Shown piece by piece: positions 27,784-29,425 of a stretch of DNA of 29,425 nucleotides; the first letter of the stretch is position 1; each line of letters starts with the position of its first letter. The stretch is from positions 1-29,425 of the IMG/VR virus record IMGVR_UViG_3300036852_000217; one strand, given 5' to 3'. The notes under the pieces are model-generated. The model was not told the DNA's origin, did not search any database, and saw nothing but the letters and a program-made list of their open reading frames with translations. Source of the DNA: a virus. A program made the position numbers and the translations under genes.

Positions 27784-29425
27784 GTGGGAAGTAATCAAGA
27801 ACTTACTAATATTCTTGCAGAACTTGTAAAAACAAATGCTATGAATAGACAGCCTAATTTTCAGCAAGTTACTGGACTTTCTCAAGCTATTCTTTCCGGA
27901 GTAGGTTTGCAGAAACCTTATGAGACAGAACAGCAGAATACTCCTGATATTCGTGGTCCTAGTTTTGTTAATCGTGTTCTCGATATTTTATCTAGGCCCA
28001 TGTACGCAGCTGAAAATATGCTAAAGGGTAATCTAGAAAGAAATCAAGTTAATATAGATAATCCCGATCCTACAGGCGCAGCTAGAGATTCTTTCTTAGA
28101 AGCATTAAATCCCTTAGCTACTCTTGAAAGACTTAAAGATATCTGGGCTGGTCTATCTGGAAAAGAAAAAACTACAGGTAAAGATATTCTTGATACAACA
28201 GGATTTAGTGAAGTAATGCCTGGACCTGCAAAAGCTGCTGTGGGTTTTGGTCTTGATATAGCTGCTGATCCACTAACTTATGCTGGGGGAGTGGGGCTTC
28301 TTCCAAAAGTTGGAAAAGCAGCTAGAACAAGTACCGAAGCACTTGCAACAATTGAAAAAGGTACAAGCGAAACAGCTCAAACTTTAAGTGAAGAAATTTC
28401 TCGTCGAGCTGCTCAACAAGCACAAAAAGCTAATGTTGAAATTCCTACTAGAGGTTTACCGGCACCAGAAATTGGTGCTCCTCCAAGAACTTTTGCAGCA
28501 GGTCCAGCACCAGAAATTATTGAACAATTTCCATTACCAGCACCAAAGCCTAGAGTTCCAATTGCTGAATTAACTGCTACTCCTGCTGAAACTCCTTTAG
28601 GGGCATTATTAAAAAGAAAGCCTGGTAGCGCTAATGTAATTAAAGATACGGCTAAAGTATCAGTTGCTTTTCCAACTGAAGAAGTTCCTGCAATTCTTAA
28701 TAAAATTAGAACGTTACACAAGAGTATTTCTAGTACTAGTAGTCCTATAGCTAAGAATGTTTTTCGTAAAGAAATTGAAAAACTTCAAGCTGGAGTAAAA
28801 CCAGCAGACATTTTGAGTCAAGCTAGAGTTAGTCCTCCACCATTCCCTGAGCTGACTATCAATCAGAGATGGATTGATTCAGCTAGAGCTGCAGCTCAGA
28901 GTTTCTTAAAGACTAATAGAATGAAAAATATCAATGAAGTTGGACAGACTAATCTTTACAATAGAGTATTAAATGCTGCTAGTAAGGTACGTAAAGATCG
29001 TAGGCAATTTCATGTTTTACAGATGCTTAGAGTTGCAGAAGAAGAAATTCTCAAGTCTGGTCGTCACTTAGTTGATGCTGAGGGTATTAGTGTTCGTTTA
29101 AGTGATATAGCAAATATGTCTGGGGGAGCACGTACACTAACTCCTAGATTAGTTGATGATTTTAGAAAAGCTAGACCTTCTCAGCAAATTGAAAATTTAA
29201 AAGCTTTTACTACGCCACAGGTAGCCAGTGAAATTCTTGATCCTGTTATCAATACAGGAGCAAAAGTTGCCGATGCTGTTAAAGATTTGCCGCCTAGCCA
29301 AACGGTAATGATTGGATCTCAACTATCTAAGGAACTGGTGAAACTTGCAGAGAGTGCCGGAGCATCCAGTAGAGAAGCCAAAACAGCAAAAGCATTTATT
29401 GATGATCTATTCAACCCTGTTCGCG
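27784..29425 (+). CDS. Large internal virion protein, N-terminal part (runs off the right edge)
   Basis: GTG 27784 begins 2 bases after the previous stop and the frame is open for 547 codons to the window end. It has DILDTTGFSEVMPGPAKAAV (residues about 133-152) and then GFGLDIAADPLTYAGGVG, a hydrophobic motif that recurs in giant phage virion proteins, as I recall. A Pro/Ala-rich linker (about 220-280) and helical segments follow. The catalytic part, if any (lytic or polymerase domain), would lie beyond the window. Confidence 0.75.
   Translation, partial: MGSNQELTNILAELVKTNAMNRQPNFQQVTGLSQAILSGVGLQKPYETEQQNTPDIRGPSFVNRVLDILSRPMYAAENMLKGNLERNQVNIDNPDPTGAARDSFLEALNPLATLERLKDIWAGLSGKEKTTGKDILDTTGFSEVMPGPAKAAVGFGLDIAADPLTYAGGVGLLPKVGKAARTSTEALATIEKGTSETAQTLSEEISRRAAQQAQKANVEIPTRGLPAPEIGAPPRTFAAGPAPEIIEQFPLPAPKPRVPIAELTATPAETPLGALLKRKPGSANVIKDTAKVSVAFPTEEVPAILNKIRTLHKSISSTSSPIAKNVFRKEIEKLQAGVKPADILSQARVSPPPFPELTINQRWIDSARAAAQSFLKTNRMKNINEVGQTNLYNRVLNAASKVRKDRRQFHVLQMLRVAEEEILKSGRHLVDAEGISVRLSDIANMSGGARTLTPRLVDDFRKARPSQQIENLKAFTTPQVASEILDPVINTGAKVADAVKDLPPSQTVMIGSQLSKELVKLAESAGASSREAKTAKAFIDDLFNPVR

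Noticed and set aside
1-29425. CRISPR arrays, insertion sequences or transposase genes
   Set aside because: No regularly spaced repeats with unique spacers, and no transposase-like protein or flanking inverted repeats were seen.

Overview
This window is a piece of a tailed double-stranded DNA phage (or prophage) genome. It is AT-rich and densely packed. Most genes follow an AGGAGG-like ribosome binding site and touch their neighbours through ATGA, TGATG or TAATG overlaps. The right half is a virion assembly module in order: small and large terminase, portal, scaffold, major capsid protein, neck proteins, a beta-propeller-like tail protein and long internal (ejection-type) virion proteins. There is no tape measure gene or major tail tube gene before the window ends, and the portal looks P22-like, so a short-tailed (podovirus-like) particle is my inference. 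The many tiny Cys/His-rich proteins recall phages of Actinomycetota. Host assignment is an inference only.

Layout. Positions 1-4.76 kb: a leftward early operon driven by a near-consensus promoter at 4759-4787. It runs through about 15 small, mostly unknown genes and one class I tRNA-Leu(UAA) into a SNF2-type helicase cut by the left edge. Positions 4.79-5.98 kb: a single rightward gene (288 aa) with its own promoter and a strong bidirectional terminator. Positions 5.98-8.67 kb: a second leftward group of small genes, many sharing the start-associated sequence GGAGAATTGAAATG. Positions 8.85-9.75 kb: a leftward two-gene unit with a winged-helix DNA-binding protein. Positions 9.75-10.70 kb: about 950 bp without convincing genes, rich in promoter, operator and hairpin signals, lying between the divergent leftward and rightward units. 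Positions 10.70-29.4 kb: the rightward operon.

The rightward operon opens with a DUF6275-like protein and an Acb2-like cyclic-nucleotide sponge (anti-CBASS). Next comes a 58-aa gene that repeats the diagnostic second helix of Acb2, so there may be a tandem sponge locus. Between the small and large terminase genes sit three related beta-rich proteins, probably receptor-binding or fibre proteins. The major capsid gene has no ATG, GTG or TTG at its natural N-terminus and appears to start at AUU. Several small genes with no earlier mark (2018-2164, 2414-2581, 2680-2838, 3497-3661, 5986-6081, 6820-6996, 8132-8308, 11239-11415, 12944-13033, 19361-19495) were read directly from the sequence.
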